Notes: a model not told the origin generated them from the letters alone. A stretch of 64,000 bases of DNA from Dugong dugon (GCA_030035585.1 CM057476.1:18522501-18586500); one strand, 5' to 3'. Positions 44,554 through 54,159 are shown, counted from the stretch's first letter. Program-made: numbers and translations.

Positions 44554-44660
44554 GAATGCCCACTATAGCTTTGTCCAGAGCGGCAAGAAACTAGAAACAA
44601 CTCACATGTTTGTCAGTAGGCGACTGGATCAGTAAAGGATGGCACAGCCGTGAGTGGAAG

Positions 44661-45069
44661 GCAGGAGGTCCACACACCATTTGAGGGTGCAGGAGCCTTC
44701 CCCAGGGTTTGTTGGGTTAATAAACTTCTGGGTTCCTAAAGACCATCGGGGAAGCCACAGGATCAGCATCTGTAGTGGCATTTCTTAGACTGTATTCATA
44801 GGCCTTTCACTTGCCAAATGGCTGGTCCGGGAGCAAGAAGGGTGAGAAGGAACTTTGATTAGAGGAGTATGGGGTCCATCTGTCTGGAAAGGAAGTGTTC
44901 GAAGGATGGTATTCCATGTTTCCAAGCTCAGGAAGGACCCTTCCAGAGAGGCTGGGACCTGACTATGAGATGTAGTGATTGAGAGAGGGGACTAGCTGGC
45001 GTGGTAGTGGACTTGGTGTCTACGATCACATCGAGGTAATTCCCTCGAGGCACTGAGATTCAGAGAGCT
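44661..45069. other. No feature recognised
   Basis: Nothing supported. Confidence 0.5.
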
Positions 45070-45500
45070 CTGTACTTGAATTCATGCTCTGCTTATTGCT
45101 AGCTGTGTGATTGGGCAAGTTAACGTAATCTCTATGAGCCTTCACTTTCTCACCTGTAAAATGGGTATAATTATGCCTACCTCTCATCATTGTTGAGAAG
45201 TCCTGTATTGCCATCCAGGGATTTGTACAAAGATATTCTTCATAAAATGAAAGAAAAAAAGAGAAAAAAATCCAGTTGACGTTGAGTCAATTCCAACTCA
45301 TGGAGACCCCATATGTGTCAGAGTAGAAATGTACTCCATAGGGTTTTCAGTGGCTGATTTTTTTTTTTTTTTTTTGGAAGTAGATCACCAGGCTTTCTTC
45401 TGAGGCACCTCTGGATGGGCTTGAACCTGCAGCCTTTCAGTGGGGAGTAAGATGCTTAGCACAGTGCCTGACACATAGTAAATGCTCAACAAATACTAGT
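45070..45500 (+). repeat. MIR, split by an AfroSINE
   Basis: GTGTGATTGGGCAAGTTAAC and CACCTGTAAAATGGGTATAA on the left; CACAGTGCCTGACACATAG on the right of the SINE. Confidence 0.75.
45268..45446 (-). repeat. AfroSINE
   Basis: Antisense, with a T run expanded in the middle (45358-45375) and the head ending near GGGGAGTAAGATGC. Confidence 0.85.
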
Positions 45501-46004
45501 GATTTCTGATATTTTTGTTATTCGGCCAAGACTAAAATTTATTGTCTGACCTGGGCTCCCCAGTTTCTCAGAGACCCCCAGAACTGTGAAGAAATCAAAC
45601 CTTCATGAACCTAGTTTCTCAGCAGCTATTTCTTGGCCAAGCTTTGGTAGTCGGGGTCAGCTGGGCCTGCCCTGTCCTTCCACCCTGCCTCGGCCCCCAA
45701 GACAGGCTCTGGGGGCTGTGGAGGGAGGCAGGCAGCCCATTGCCCAGCCTCTCGGCTTATGCTGGCCCCTGGGAATCTGGAAGCAGGGATCACCATGGCC
45801 ACTCCCAGGGGAGGGAGCCACGGGCCAGCTATGCCTCCTGCTTCTCCTTCCCATAGGGCAGATCTTCCCTGACAGTCTTTCTCTTGGCAGCTAGACACCA
45901 GAGGTTCATTCTGGTGCTAAAAATAGGCTGTGTTTAGACACTTTGAGGCTCCGGCTGGAAACACGAACGGCAGAAACCCAATGCTGCCATTCCTGCATCC
46001 CCAC
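45501..46004. other. No feature recognised
   Basis: GC-rich; no exon is supported. Confidence 0.5.
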
Positions 46005-46250
46005 CGGAGGTCACACTAACCTAGAGGGTGGCAGAGTAGATAGGGAAACTGAGGCTCAGAGAGTCTCCTGTAAACTGAAGAGGGTTGACATGATGATGCC
46101 ACTGACTCCAAACCTATGGATTGTCTCGTCGGGTCCCTCTCGGCCCTGTGAGTGGGATTCTATGACCAGCCCATTTTATAGAGATATAACTGCAGCTCAA
46201 GAGGCGAAAGGACCTGCCCAGGTCACACACCTGTAAATTACAGGTGAGGA
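46005..46250 (-). repeat. MIR pieces, two
   Basis: GGGAAACTGAGGCTCAGAGAG at 46046 and CATTTTATAGAGATATAACTG ... CCAGGTCACACACC at 46170. Confidence 0.6.
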
Positions 46251-46504
46251 TGTTAATGTGATTTGATCCCCAACGTATAATGAGCAGGTGGAGACTCAGA
46301 GGTGAAGTGCTGAAAGTCAGCATGGCCCCCAAGTTGTAGACGGACAGCCTGTGAGTGAGTAGAGTCATCCAGCCCGCCTCCCAGGGTGTTGGGAGGGTTA
46401 TGGGAGAAGTTGTGTAAGCTGAGTGTCTGGCATGTAGTAGGTGCTCAGCAGCAGAGAGTTGGCTTCACTTCCCCATTCCCTTTGGGGCAGAATTTCTGTC
46501 TGGA

Positions 46505-46685
46505 GAGAGTTCAGAGAGAGATGCAAAGAGAGATAGAGAGATACATGGAGAGACAGAGAGAGAGAAACAGATGGAGAGAGAGAGATGAAGGAGAGCAAAG
46601 ATGGAGACAGAGAGAGAGGAAGAGAGAGGAGGAGAACGGGAGGGAAAGAGTGAGGGGAGGAGAGAAAGAGACAGAACGACTGGCA
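46505..46685 (+). repeat. Purine (GAGA)n tract
   Basis: About 180 bases of AGAG/GGAG units. The charged Arg/Glu frame over it is a composition artefact. Confidence 0.95.
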
Positions 46686-46892
46686 TGGGAGGAGAGGAGT
46701 CTGAGGGGTTCCCTTGGGAGATGGGACTGTGGCTCGACAGGCGCCCCTGAGCCCCAGGACCACCCAGAGAGAGCAGAGGACCGCAAGATGCTACCTCCCC
46801 AGAGCCCTGAGTTTACCGTTCTCTGAGGAAGTCACATTTCATGGACTGAAACCCTGGTTATAGTGCCCTGGGGAGAGGCCCCTTTTCTTTCT

Positions 46893-47205
46893 TTTTTTTT
46901 TTAACTGTTATACTTTAAGTGAAAGTTTACAATTCAAGTTAGTCTCTCATACAAAAATTTATATATACATTGTTATGTGACACTAGTCGCTCTCCCTGTA
47001 CTGTGACAGCACACTCCTCCTTTCCACCCCAGATTTCCCGTGTCCATTCAACCAGCTCCTGACCCTCTCTGCCTTCCCATCTCACCTCTGGACAGAAGCT
47101 GCCTGTTTAGTCTCATGTATCTACTTGAGCTAAGAGGCACACTCTTCACGGGTATCATTTTATGTCCCACAGTCCAGTCCAATCTTTGTCTGAAGAGTTG
47201 GAGGT
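46893..47205 (-). repeat. L1 3' UTR, older subfamily
   Basis: Antisense: T-rich start, GTGAAAGTTTACAATTCAAG, then TTTAGTCTCATGTATCTAC. It pairs with the 8.4 kb copy rather than the 3.9 kb copy. Confidence 0.75.
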
Positions 47206-47779
47206 CCCTTGTCTTGATTCTTTCTGCTCCTTCCTTCCATTAGTGTTTCTCAAGGGCCTACTGTGTGCCAGCTGCTGGGGATAAAGCAGTGACGTCCCGC
47301 CTGCGTGGGGCTCACATTCCTGGGGGCCCTTCCTGCAGACAAGCCCCGCCCTCCTTCGCAGCACTGACAGGGTGGTGTGGGTGACGTGTATCAGCACCTC
47401 CCTGCCCTTGAGGCAGGAGAGCTGGAAAGTGGGGCCTCCCACCTCACAGTCCCTTCCCCCGTGGCGGCCGCCATTCCCTCCCGACACTCCTAATTGTCTG
47501 TCTTTCTGTTCCCTGCCAGCTTCTCATGAGCTCATTATCCTCTTAAACCCATTTGGCACCCACTTAGAGAGAAGATGTGTTGAAATAGAAAAGAATGAGA
47601 AGGGAACAGGGAACAGCAAAAAAAAAAAAAAAAAGACTAGTCCCAGAAATATCCTCAGAGAGGCACAACAGCCCAAATTCTTGCCATCTCCACAGCGGCA
47701 GATGTGCTGTGTGACGATAGCTTCAAGGCCTGTTCCTTGTGTTCAGGAGAGGGGAGGCAGAGGGGAGCGCTCCCTGAGC
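47206..47779. other. Mostly unique
   Basis: An old repeat trace near 47240-47310 (CTACTGTGTGCCAGCTGC) and a 17-base A run near 47621; no gene. Confidence 0.45.
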
Positions 47780-48290
47780 ACCTACGATGCGTCAGACACT
47801 CTTCCTACAATTTTTAACTCAATCCTCCGAGTAATATTTTTTGGGGGAGTCAAGTTTCTTTTTAATCTGTCTTGGAAGAAGTACAGCCAGAATGCTCCTT
47901 AGAAACGAGGATGGCGAGACTTCGTCTCACGTACTTTGGACATGTTATCAGGAGGGACCAGTCCCTGGAGAAGGATATCATGCTTGGTAAAGTGAGGGTC
48001 AGTGAGAAAGAAGAAAACCTCAATAAGGTGGATTGACACAGTGGCTGCAACGATGGGCTCAAACATAGCAGTGATTGTGAGGATGGCTCAGGACGGGGCA
48101 GTGTTTCGTTCTGTTGTACATAGGGTCGTTTTGAGTCAGAACCAACTCTATGGCACCCAGCAACAAAAAGTTTCTTATGCCCATTTTATAGGCAAGGATC
48201 CTGAGTCTCAGTGAGGTGTCTTGCCCAAGTCATGCAACTGGTGGAAGAGGCAGGATTTGAACCCAGACTGGTCTGTCTCCAAAACCCATG
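47780..48290 (-). repeat. MIR, split by an RTE piece
   Basis: Left part 47780-47851, right part from 48177 (CATTTTATAGGCAAGGATCC, GATTTGAACCCAGACTGG). Confidence 0.7.
47861..48167 (+). repeat. RTE LINE 3' end, 5'-truncated
   Basis: Flanked by AAGTTTCTT at 47852-47860 and 48168-48176. CTGTCTTGGAAGAAGTACAG to ACTCTATGGCACCCAGCAAC corresponds to the last part of the copy at 27812. Confidence 0.9.
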
Positions 48291-48457
48291 ATCTTGCCTG
48301 GAAGCCTCTGGAAGGGCTGGGTGTCCCCCTGGCCATCCCATGAAGGCTTCTGGCTTGTTATTACCCAGGTCCAGCTGCAGAAACATCTGGCTTGTGTGTG
48401 ATCTACACAGAACACCGTGGGGCACTGCCCACTGCCTGTAGGTTTTCAAGTTGATAC

Positions 48458-48640
48458 AAGAGTGGCACAAGAGGTTTGCAACTGGTTGCTAACCTAAAGG
48501 TTGCAGGTTCAAACCCACCCAGTGGCTCCACAGAAGAAAGGCCTGGCAAACTGCTTCCATAAAAATTACAGCCAGGAAAACCCTACGGGTTGCCATGAGT
48601 CAGACTCAATAGCAGTAGGTTCATTTTTTTTTTTTTTTTA
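48458..48640 (+). repeat. AfroSINE
   Basis: GTTGCTAACCTAAAGGTTGC and GGTTCAAACCCACCC; tail shortened, followed by a T run. Confidence 0.85.
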
Positions 48641-48664
48641 GGGGAGTAGTCTTTCGAAAGTCTT

Positions 48665-48958
48665 GGTGTGACTAGGAAACTTCAGTGGCTGTTAGAACAA
48701 AGTTCAGACTCCTGAGCTTGGTGTTCAGGGCTCCCCACGGTCTGACCCCTGCCCACTGCTTCAGCTGTGTCCTCACCATGCTCCCAAGCTCCTCATCCCC
48801 TCCATGCCTGCCCCTGGTGTGTACCGTTCCTTCTTGCGGGAAAGCCCTCGGCTGCTTCTTCCCCCCAGAGAACTTGGATTCCTCTTGCAAGACCTGCCAG
48901 CACAAAGACCTGTCCTTGAGGAAGCACTCTCTGATTCCCCCCAGATACTTGCTTCTCT
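48665..48958 (+). repeat. L2 fragment
   Basis: GAACAAAGTTCAGACTCCTG, GGGCTCCCCACGGTCTGACC. Confidence 0.75.
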
Positions 48959-48961
48959 AGC

Positions 48962-49518
48962 GTTAGCTTCCTGTGGCTTCTATAACAAAGTACCACAGAC
49001 TAAGTGGCTTAAAACCACAGACATGTATTCTCTCACTGTTCTGGAGGCTAGAAGTTCAAATTGAGGGTGTTGGCAGGGCCATACTCTCTCTGAAAGCTCT
49101 AGGGAAAGGTTCATCCTTGCCTCTTCCAGCTTCTAGTAGCCCCAGGCGTTCCTTGGCCTGTGGCAGCTTAACTACAGTCTCTGCCTCCATCTTCATACGG
49201 CCGTCTTCTCTCTGTGTGTCTCTCCCTGGTGACACAGTGGTTAAAGCGTTCAGCTGCTAACCAAAAGGTCAGTGGTTCGAACCCACCAGCTGCTCCGCGG
49301 AAGAAAAGTGTGGCAGTCTGCTTCTGTAAAGATTACAGCCTTGGAAACCCTATGGGGTCGCTATGAGTTGGAATTGACTCGACGACAGCGGATTTTTATC
49401 CTACTCCAATAACTGATTGCATCTGCAAAGACCCAATTTCCATAAAGGTCACATTCACAAGTACCAGGGGTTAGGACTTCAGCATATCTTCTGCGGGGGC
49501 ACAATTCAACCCATATCA
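48962..49518 (-). repeat. MLT1/MaLR-like LTR, split by an AfroSINE
   Basis: TTCTATAACAAAGTACCACAG ... GGACTTCAGCATATC ... CACAATTCAACCCATATCA; antisense layout. Confidence 0.7.
49224..49397 (+). repeat. AfroSINE
   Basis: CTGGTGACACAGTGGTTAAAG, GGTTCGAACCCACCAGC, GAATTGACTCGACGACAGC. The bases before the tail (normally GGGGCAGTTC...) are deleted. Confidence 0.92.
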
Positions 49519-49701
49519 CCTGGGCTCCGACTTTTCCAGGTTCCTCTCCCTGGGGCCACAAACCCCCTGCAGTGTAAGCCAGACACTGTGAGCTTATGTG
49601 CAGAGGCTCTTCTCTGGGCACGCACCTTTAGTTTTTATTAGAGTCAAAGGGATGTTTTAAGACCAGGAGAGATGCATGATTAGGAACAGGAGTGTAAAGG
49701 G

Positions 49702-50034
49702 TGAGCCACTGCTGGCAGTGAGAGGCAGTGGAGATGGGGCTGCTGCTTAGGGGCTGTCTCTGAATTCCCAAATGATGTCCAGACCACGTGGGAAAAGGGC
49801 AGAGTCCCCAAGGCAGTGGTTAAGAGCTGTGGTTTGGGATTTGTTCAGTCCTGGGTTCAAATCCCAGCTCTACCACTTACCAGCTGTGTGACCTGAGCTT
49901 CCTTATCTGTAAAATGGGGAGATAGTTATCTCTGAAGGAAATGTTGGGAAAGTTTTATGCAGAGGGCTGGACACATAGAAGGTACTCAATAAGTACTGAA
50001 TGAATGAATGTGTTGCTAAATAATCCAACTTTCC
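49702..50034 (+). repeat. Local segmental duplication, copy A
   Basis: Shares TGAGCCACTGCTGG, AAATGATGTCCAGACCA and CTAAATAATCCAACTT with copy B at 51092-51438. A MIR lies inside both (GGTTCAAATCCCAGCTCTAC). Confidence 0.88.
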
Positions 50035-50044
50035 TTCCTTTTCC

Positions 50045-50270
50045 ATGCGAAGTCAGATGCTCCTGGGTTCACAACCCAGCTTTGTGACCCCAGACACGTG
50101 ACTTAATCTCTCTGATCCTCATTCCCCTCCTCCTTAAAGTGGATACACATAATAGTATCTCCCTGATAGTGTTGTTATGGAGATTAAATAAGAGTATGTG
50201 TGTGTTTAGAACAGTGTCTGGTACATAATAAGTGCTCAATAAACATTAGCTATTAATTGCTGTTCTATAT
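50045..50270 (+). repeat. MIR, near full length
   Basis: AGATGCTCCTGGGTTCACAAC to AAGTGCTCAATAAACATTAG. Confidence 0.85.
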
Positions 50271-50501
50271 ATTGTACATACGTCTGCTATAGGATTTATC
50301 ACTGTCTACCTAGTATCATGATTGTTTTAAGTTTGTTTCTCCACCAGTAGGCACTAAATTCTCAGAATTATTTGTTTCTGCATCCGAAGTACACCCACAG
50401 TAAGCATTCAGCACATGTTTTTTAAATGTATGGAGCAATTTTTCTCTAAGTGGGTGAATGGGTTGATGGAGTGTTTGGATGAATAGATGGGCTGTTACAG
50501 T

Positions 50502-50541
50502 TTGGATGGATGGATGGATGGATGGATGGATGGGTGGGTGG
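50502..50541 (+). repeat. (GGAT)n microsatellite
   Basis: Seven or more GGAT units passing into GGGT units. Confidence 0.95.
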
Positions 50542-50589
50542 ATTCACTCTAAAAGGGCATGGATTTTTGTCTGGTGTGTTCACATATCT

Positions 50590-50660
50590 ATTCAAAGTGC
50601 CTAGAATGATGACTGGTGCATAGTAGGATCTCAGTCTTAGTTACTGAATGAATGGCACAT
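50590..50660 (+). repeat. L2 3' end
   Basis: AGTGCCTAGAATGATGACTGG ... ACTGAATGAATGG. Confidence 0.55.
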
Positions 50661-50909
50661 GTAGGATTGGCAGTCTTCCTTGAACCACAGGTAAACTCCC
50701 ATGCTGCTGTCTGGATTAGGAGGGGCCGCTATGGTTCAAATGGTCCATTGGCAAGAGTTAGAATCGGATGTATTGGCTAAAATTGTCATGGAGCCCCCTG
50801 CTGGTGGTAATATGGAACAGCATGAGCCACGTGGCATTTTCCTTCAGTTTTCAAATTTACGTTCTGTTTTCCTTCTGGCTGATGGTCCTGAACATTTATT
50901 CATAAAGCA

Positions 50910-51080
50910 GGGTTCTCAGCCTTCTGTGCTCATTACCATCACCCGAGGGCACCTTGTTACACCTGTAGGTTTCCCCTTCAACAAGAGGTTCTGGCTGAAA
51001 AGGCCAGGAATCTTCATGTTTAACCAGCCTCCTAGGTGATTCCCGATCAGATGCTCTGGTGCGGTACTCTGAGAGGCCCT
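50910..51080. repeat. MER20-like hAT fragment
   Basis: GGGTTCTCAGCCTTCTGTGC and CCTAGGTGATTCCCGATCAG at opposite sides fit the layout of the family. Confidence 0.45.
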
Positions 51081-51091
51081 GGCATGGAGGA

Positions 51092-51438
51092 TGAGCCACT
51101 GCTGGCCTTGAGAGGCAGTGCAGGTGAGGCTGCTGCTTTGGGCACTGTCTCTGAGTTCCCAAATGATGTCCAGACCATGTGGGAAAAGGGCAGCGTCCCT
51201 TTTAAGACTGGTTAAGAGCTGTGGTTTGGGATTTGGACAGGCCTGGGTTCAAATCTCAGCTCTACAACTTACCAGCTGTGTGATCTGAGTTCCCTTATCT
51301 GTAAAATGGGGAGATAGTTACCTCTGATGGGAATGTTGGGAAATTTTTACGTAGAGGGCCTGGCACAAAACTGGGCACACAGTAGATATTCAATAAATAA
51401 TGAATGGATGGGCATGTTGCTAAATAATCCAACTTAGT
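51092..51438 (+). repeat. Local segmental duplication, copy B
   Basis: Second copy, about 1.39 kb downstream of A in the same orientation, with small insertions (for example around 51200 and 51365) and an internal MIR. Confidence 0.88.
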
Positions 51439-51499
51439 TTCCTTCTTCTTTTCTTCTGGGGATAGAGGAAAGGGCCTGTGGATTTGATCTCTCCTACTG

Positions 51500-51615
51500 G
51501 AAGTAAGCCTTATGAAGGAAGGGACTTCCTTCACAACTTTATTTCTAGTGGCTAGGACAGTGCCTGGTACATAGGAGGGTCTCGCTTAATATTTGTTGGG
51601 AAAATGAATAAATTT
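51500..51615 (+). repeat. L2 3' end
   Basis: CTAGGACAGTGCCTGGTACATAG ... AATATTTGTTGGG. Confidence 0.65.
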
Positions 51616-51662
51616 GATCTGGTTCAGATTCAACCAGGTCCAGCAGGCAGTTCAGCAAAGAT

Positions 51663-51846
51663 CTGTTGTTGTTAGTTGCCCTCGAGTTGGTTTTGACTGA
51701 GGGTGACCTTATGTAAAACAGAACAAATGCTGCCCAGTCCTGCGCCATCCTCACGATCATTGATATGTATGAGCCCGTTGTTGCAGCTGTTCTGTTAATC
51801 TAACTCATTGAGGGTTTCCCTTGTTTTTGTTGACCTTCTACTTGTC
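51663..51846 (-). repeat. RTE LINE tail fragment
   Basis: GTTGTTGTTAGTTGCCCTCG to TGAGGGTTTCCCTTG. Confidence 0.8.
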
Positions 51847-52031
51847 ATTTGTTATACTGATTGATGGCCTGCGTGTTGCTATGATGCCTGAAGCTATGCC
51901 ACCAATATTTCAAATACCATCAGGGTCACCCACAGTAGACAGGTTTCAGCAGAGTTTCCAGACTAAGACACACTAGGAAGAAAGGCCTGGTAATCTACTT
52001 CTGAAAATTAGTCAATGAAAAACTTATGGGT
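51847..52031 (+). repeat. RTE-tailed SINE-like element, non-tRNA head, truncated
   Basis: TTGATGGCCTGCGTGTTGC head and AGTTTCCAGACTAAGACACAC body match the element at 26896; the RTE tail half is missing. Confidence 0.7.
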
Positions 52032-52301
52032 AAACAGTTGCTAGAAAAGAACATACTATTTGGTATAGAAAAGGGTCAGCAAACACCTAGGAAGTGCTTT
52101 TTGGACTTAAAGTAACCCACAGATAATTGTATATTTGACAAATAGGAGGTGTGGGTCAAATTATCCTACCAGCCCATAAAACCCTGTGCTTGTCCAAGAT
52201 AAAGTTTGTCCCAAGAGCAGGGCCCAGTAAGACTAAAGCCCCCACATTCACAGTTGGTTTAATGAAAACGACAGAAGATTCAGGACAGGGTTCCTAGCAT
52301 T

Positions 52302-52341
52302 GCTCCTAATGCACTCTGCACCTTTGCTTTCTTCCCCTCAG
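52302..52341 (+). promoter_or_regulatory. WSCD2: Candidate splice acceptor of the WSCD2 first coding exon
   Basis: A pyrimidine-rich run, CCTTTGCTTTCTTCCCCTCAG, ends at AG 52340-52341. A branch-point-like CCTAAT lies at 52305-52310, about 32-36 bases upstream. A weaker alternative is TGTGCTGTTTTGCAG, ending 52405. Only transcript data can choose between them. Confidence 0.5.
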
Positions 52342-52436
52342 GAACCTTCGAGCTCTGTGCTTCGGTAACGAGACTTCTCATGCCTGTGTCTGTGCTGTTT
52401 TGCAGGTGGCAGCCCTGAGCCCTGAGACTTGACCAG

Positions 52437-52532
52437 ATGGAAACTCCCCAGCTTCTGTTTCCACGAGGTGGACATGCCAAGCTTGATCCCCAGCTGGACA
52501 CGAGGCCAGAAATGGGGCCCACAGTGAAGTAA
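52437..52532 (+). other. uORF 1 in the WSCD2 leader, 31 codons
   Basis: ATG to TAA, 31 sense codons, wholly upstream of the main start. Context is modest (C at -3, G at +4). The stop overlaps another ATG (TAATG) that opens a six-codon frame. No known peptide is recognised, so any role would be in scanning control. Confidence 0.4.
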
Positions 52533-52671
52533 TGCGGCCCCCACAGGCCTGAGGAGCAGAAACGGAAAGAGAAGGGAGCTACAGTTACTGCTGACCCTCG
52601 GAATCCCCCTCCAATTGCTATTTTCAAATTTCTTTGGGAAGTCTCTGAAGCGAAGAACAAGATGTAGGAAA

Positions 52672-52869
52672 ATGGGACCCGCTTTGGGGTGTCCCGAGCC
52701 TCTAAACCCCTTTCTTGACCCAGAAGCTCACCTTGACCTCAGGGAGGGTGGTGGGCTCTCTCCTTTCTCTTGGCCTCAGCCAAAGGCTGGAATCCCCTCC
52801 GCCTCTGGTCCTGGCAGTCACCTTCACAGAGGGGATAAGACTGAAGACCCCCAGGGGTTCCATCCTTAA
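52672..52869 (+). other. uORF 2 in the WSCD2 leader, 65 codons
   Basis: An ATG in purine-rich context (A-rich upstream, G at +4) opens 65 codons ending in TAA 85 bases before the WSCD2 ATG. A start-stop ATGTAG (52662-52667) lies just ahead. The product is proline-rich with no domain I recognise. Whether it is translated is unknown. Confidence 0.35.
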
Positions 52870-52942
52870 GAGAGGCTTGGGAAACCAAGTCCCCCTCCAC
52901 CCCTTCCCTAGCCCCCAGCCAAGCCCAGCAGGCCAGTCCGGA

Positions 52943-53035
52943 ATGATCCCGCTATGGCCAAGCTCTGGTTCAAATTCCAGCGGTACTTCCGCCGGAAACC
53001 TGTGCGCTTCTTTACCTTCCTGGTGCTCTACCTGA
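52943..53035 (+). other. Overlapping uORF 3, starts 11 nt before the WSCD2 ATG
   Basis: ATG with G at -3 and A at +4, out of frame with WSCD2, running 30 codons through the start and membrane-anchor coding region to TGA. Ribosomes starting here would miss the main ATG, so WSCD2 synthesis would need leaky scanning past it. Confidence 0.45.
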
Positions 53036-53332
53036 CGGCTGGGAGCCTTGTCTTCTTTCACTCGGGCTTCGTGGGCCAGCCTGCCGTTTCTCAAAACCAG
53101 GCCAACCCTGCTGCAGGAGCCCCTGCGGAGGGCGCTGAGCTGCCCTTCTTGGGCGACTTGCATCTGGGCAGGGGCTTCCGGGACACGGGCGAAGCTTCGA
53201 GCATCACCCGCAGGTATGGACCCTGGTTCAAGGGCAAGGATGGAAATGAGAGAGCCAAGCTGGGCGACTACGGTGGAGCCTGGAGCCGAGCCCTCAAGGG
53301 AAGGGTTGTCCGGGAGAAGGAGGAGGAGCGAG
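52954..53332 (+). CDS. WSCD2: WSCD2 first coding exon (sialate:O-sulfotransferase 2), N-terminal 126 codons
   Basis: The frame opens with MAKLWFKFQRYFRRKP and matches vertebrate WSCD2 as I know it. WSCD2 is a Golgi type II membrane protein with a short cytoplasmic tail, one anchor, two WSC domains and a C-terminal sulfotransferase domain; the family is named sialate:O-sulfotransferase. Seen here: a basic tail (residues 1-18), a hydrophobic anchor (about 19-35) and a luminal stem containing GEASSITRRYGPWFKGKDG and a charged end, REKEEER. The ATG has G at -3 and G at +4. Coding stops after 126 codons plus one base (phase 1) at AG|GTAAGAG; the frame past the donor leaves the family. The WSC and catalytic domains are on later exons outside the window. 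No frameshift or stop is seen. Confusion with the paralogue WSCD1 is unlikely, because its N-terminus differs strongly. Confidence 0.95.
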
Positions 53333-53338
53333 GTAAGA
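53333..53338 (+). promoter_or_regulatory. WSCD2: WSCD2 5' splice site (donor)
   Basis: The GTAAGA after CGAG is close to the consensus donor AG|GTAAGT. Using it keeps the exon in phase 1, as expected from the family protein, which continues directly from the acidic EEER segment into the first WSC domain. Confidence 0.9.
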
Positions 53339-53375
53339 GGGGTGAGCATCTGGGGATGGAGGAAATAGTAGTAAT

Positions 53376-53860
53376 TGTCTAAGTCACCTAGTGCTGCTAT
53401 AACAGAAGTACCCCAAGTGGATGGCTTCAACAAAGAGAAGTTTATTCTCTCACAGTCCAGTAGGCTACAAGTCCGAATTCAGGACACCAGCTCTAGGGGA
53501 AGGCTTTCTCTCTCTGTTGGCTCTGGAGGAAGGTCCTTGCTATCAATCTTCCCCTGGACTAGGAGCTTCTCCATGCAGGAACCCCAGGTTCAAAGGATGC
53601 ACCCTGGTCCCAGTGCTGCTTTCTGGGTGGTATGAGGTCCCCATGTCTCTCTGCTCTCTTCTCTCTTTTATATATCTCAAAAGAGATTGGCTTAAGACAC
53701 TATTCTTGTAGACCTCATCAATATAACTGCCACTAATCCATCTTATTACATTATAGTGATAGGTTTTACAACACGCGAGGAAATCAGTTATACAATACTG
53801 GGAATCATGATCTAGCCAAGTTGACAGACATTTTTAGGGGACACAATTCAATCCATGATG
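53376..53860 (-). repeat. Solo LTR, ERVL/MaLR-like, 485 bp, beside the WSCD2 donor
   Basis: Exact 5-bp target duplication GTAAT at 53371-53375 and 53861-53865. It is the reverse complement of the family at 19867-20363 (TTTATTCTCTCACAGTCC, CTCAAAAGAGATTGGC). No viral coding sequence. Confidence 0.85.
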
Positions 53861-53865
53861 GTAAT

Positions 53866-53942
53866 ATAGTATGGTATGGTATGATAGAATATAGTATGGT
53901 ATGGTGTGGTATAGTAATGGTAATAGTATAGAATAGTATAAT
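53866..53942 (+). repeat. (TATGG)n-like simple repeat
   Basis: Imperfect ATAGTATGGT and AATAGTATAG units directly after the LTR duplication. Confidence 0.9.
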
Positions 53943-54138
53943 AAGCCTAGGTGGTGCATGTGGTTTGCAATTGGCTGCTAACTGATGGCAGTTCTAACCC
54001 ACTCAGAGGTTCCACGGAAGAAAGGCTTGGTGATGTTTCTGTAAAGAATACAGGCAAGAAAACTCCGTGAAGCAGCTCTATTTTGTAACACACAGGGTCG
54101 CTGTGAGCCGGAGGCTGACTAGATAGGAGCTAACATTG
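53943..54138 (+). repeat. AfroSINE, old
   Basis: GCCTAGGTGGTGCATGTGG to GTCGCTGTGAGCCGGAGGC; diverged. Confidence 0.8.
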
Positions 54139-54159
54139 TATAGTGTAGTGTACTATAAA

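Larger units (their letters stand above)
43945..44660 (+). repeat. L1 ORF2 C-terminal fragment, split by a DNA transposon
   Basis: CTTTGACCCAATAATCTCAC on the left and CAAGAAACTAGAAACAACTC on the right are adjacent parts of L1 ORF2; the element at about 44005-44553 separates them. Confidence 0.65.
1..52341 (+). other. WSCD2: Probable WSCD2 intron 1 (or upstream intergenic DNA)
   Basis: No other coding exon, CpG-rich promoter or RNA gene is recognisable across this stretch; it is dominated by interspersed repeats. Human WSCD2 has a long intron before its first coding exon, so the same is inferred here. A small untranslated exon could be hidden and would not be visible without transcripts. Confidence 0.5.
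52342..52953 (+). other. WSCD2: Probable WSCD2 5' untranslated leader, same exon
   Basis: No recognisable repeat interrupts the roughly 610 bases between a good acceptor at 52341 and the WSCD2 start codon, in a window otherwise crowded with repeats. That fits retained transcribed leader. A second possible acceptor (TTTTGCAG, ending 52405) would shorten it by 64 bases. The region contains several upstream ATGs. The exact 5' boundary is inference, and so is the idea that the whole stretch is one exon. Confidence 0.55.

Noticed and set aside
45501-46004. A promoter or CpG island for WSCD2
   Set aside because: GC-rich but CpG-poor by eye, with no core promoter motif or transcript evidence.
46505-46826. 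Arg/Glu-rich protein
   Set aside because: Encoded by the GAGA simple repeat.
47372-47902. 176-codon + strand frame
   Set aside because: Non-ATG start, passes through a poly-A run translated as lysines, and ends in an RTE fragment.
51092-51438. Two independent MIR insertions explaining the similarity to 49702-50034
   Set aside because: The similarity extends over unique flanking sequence on both sides of the MIR, so duplication fits better.
52702-53433. 243-codon antisense open frame across the WSCD2 exon
   Set aside because: It is the shadow of a GC-rich coding exon on the opposite strand, continues into intron and the LTR, and has no recognisable domain.
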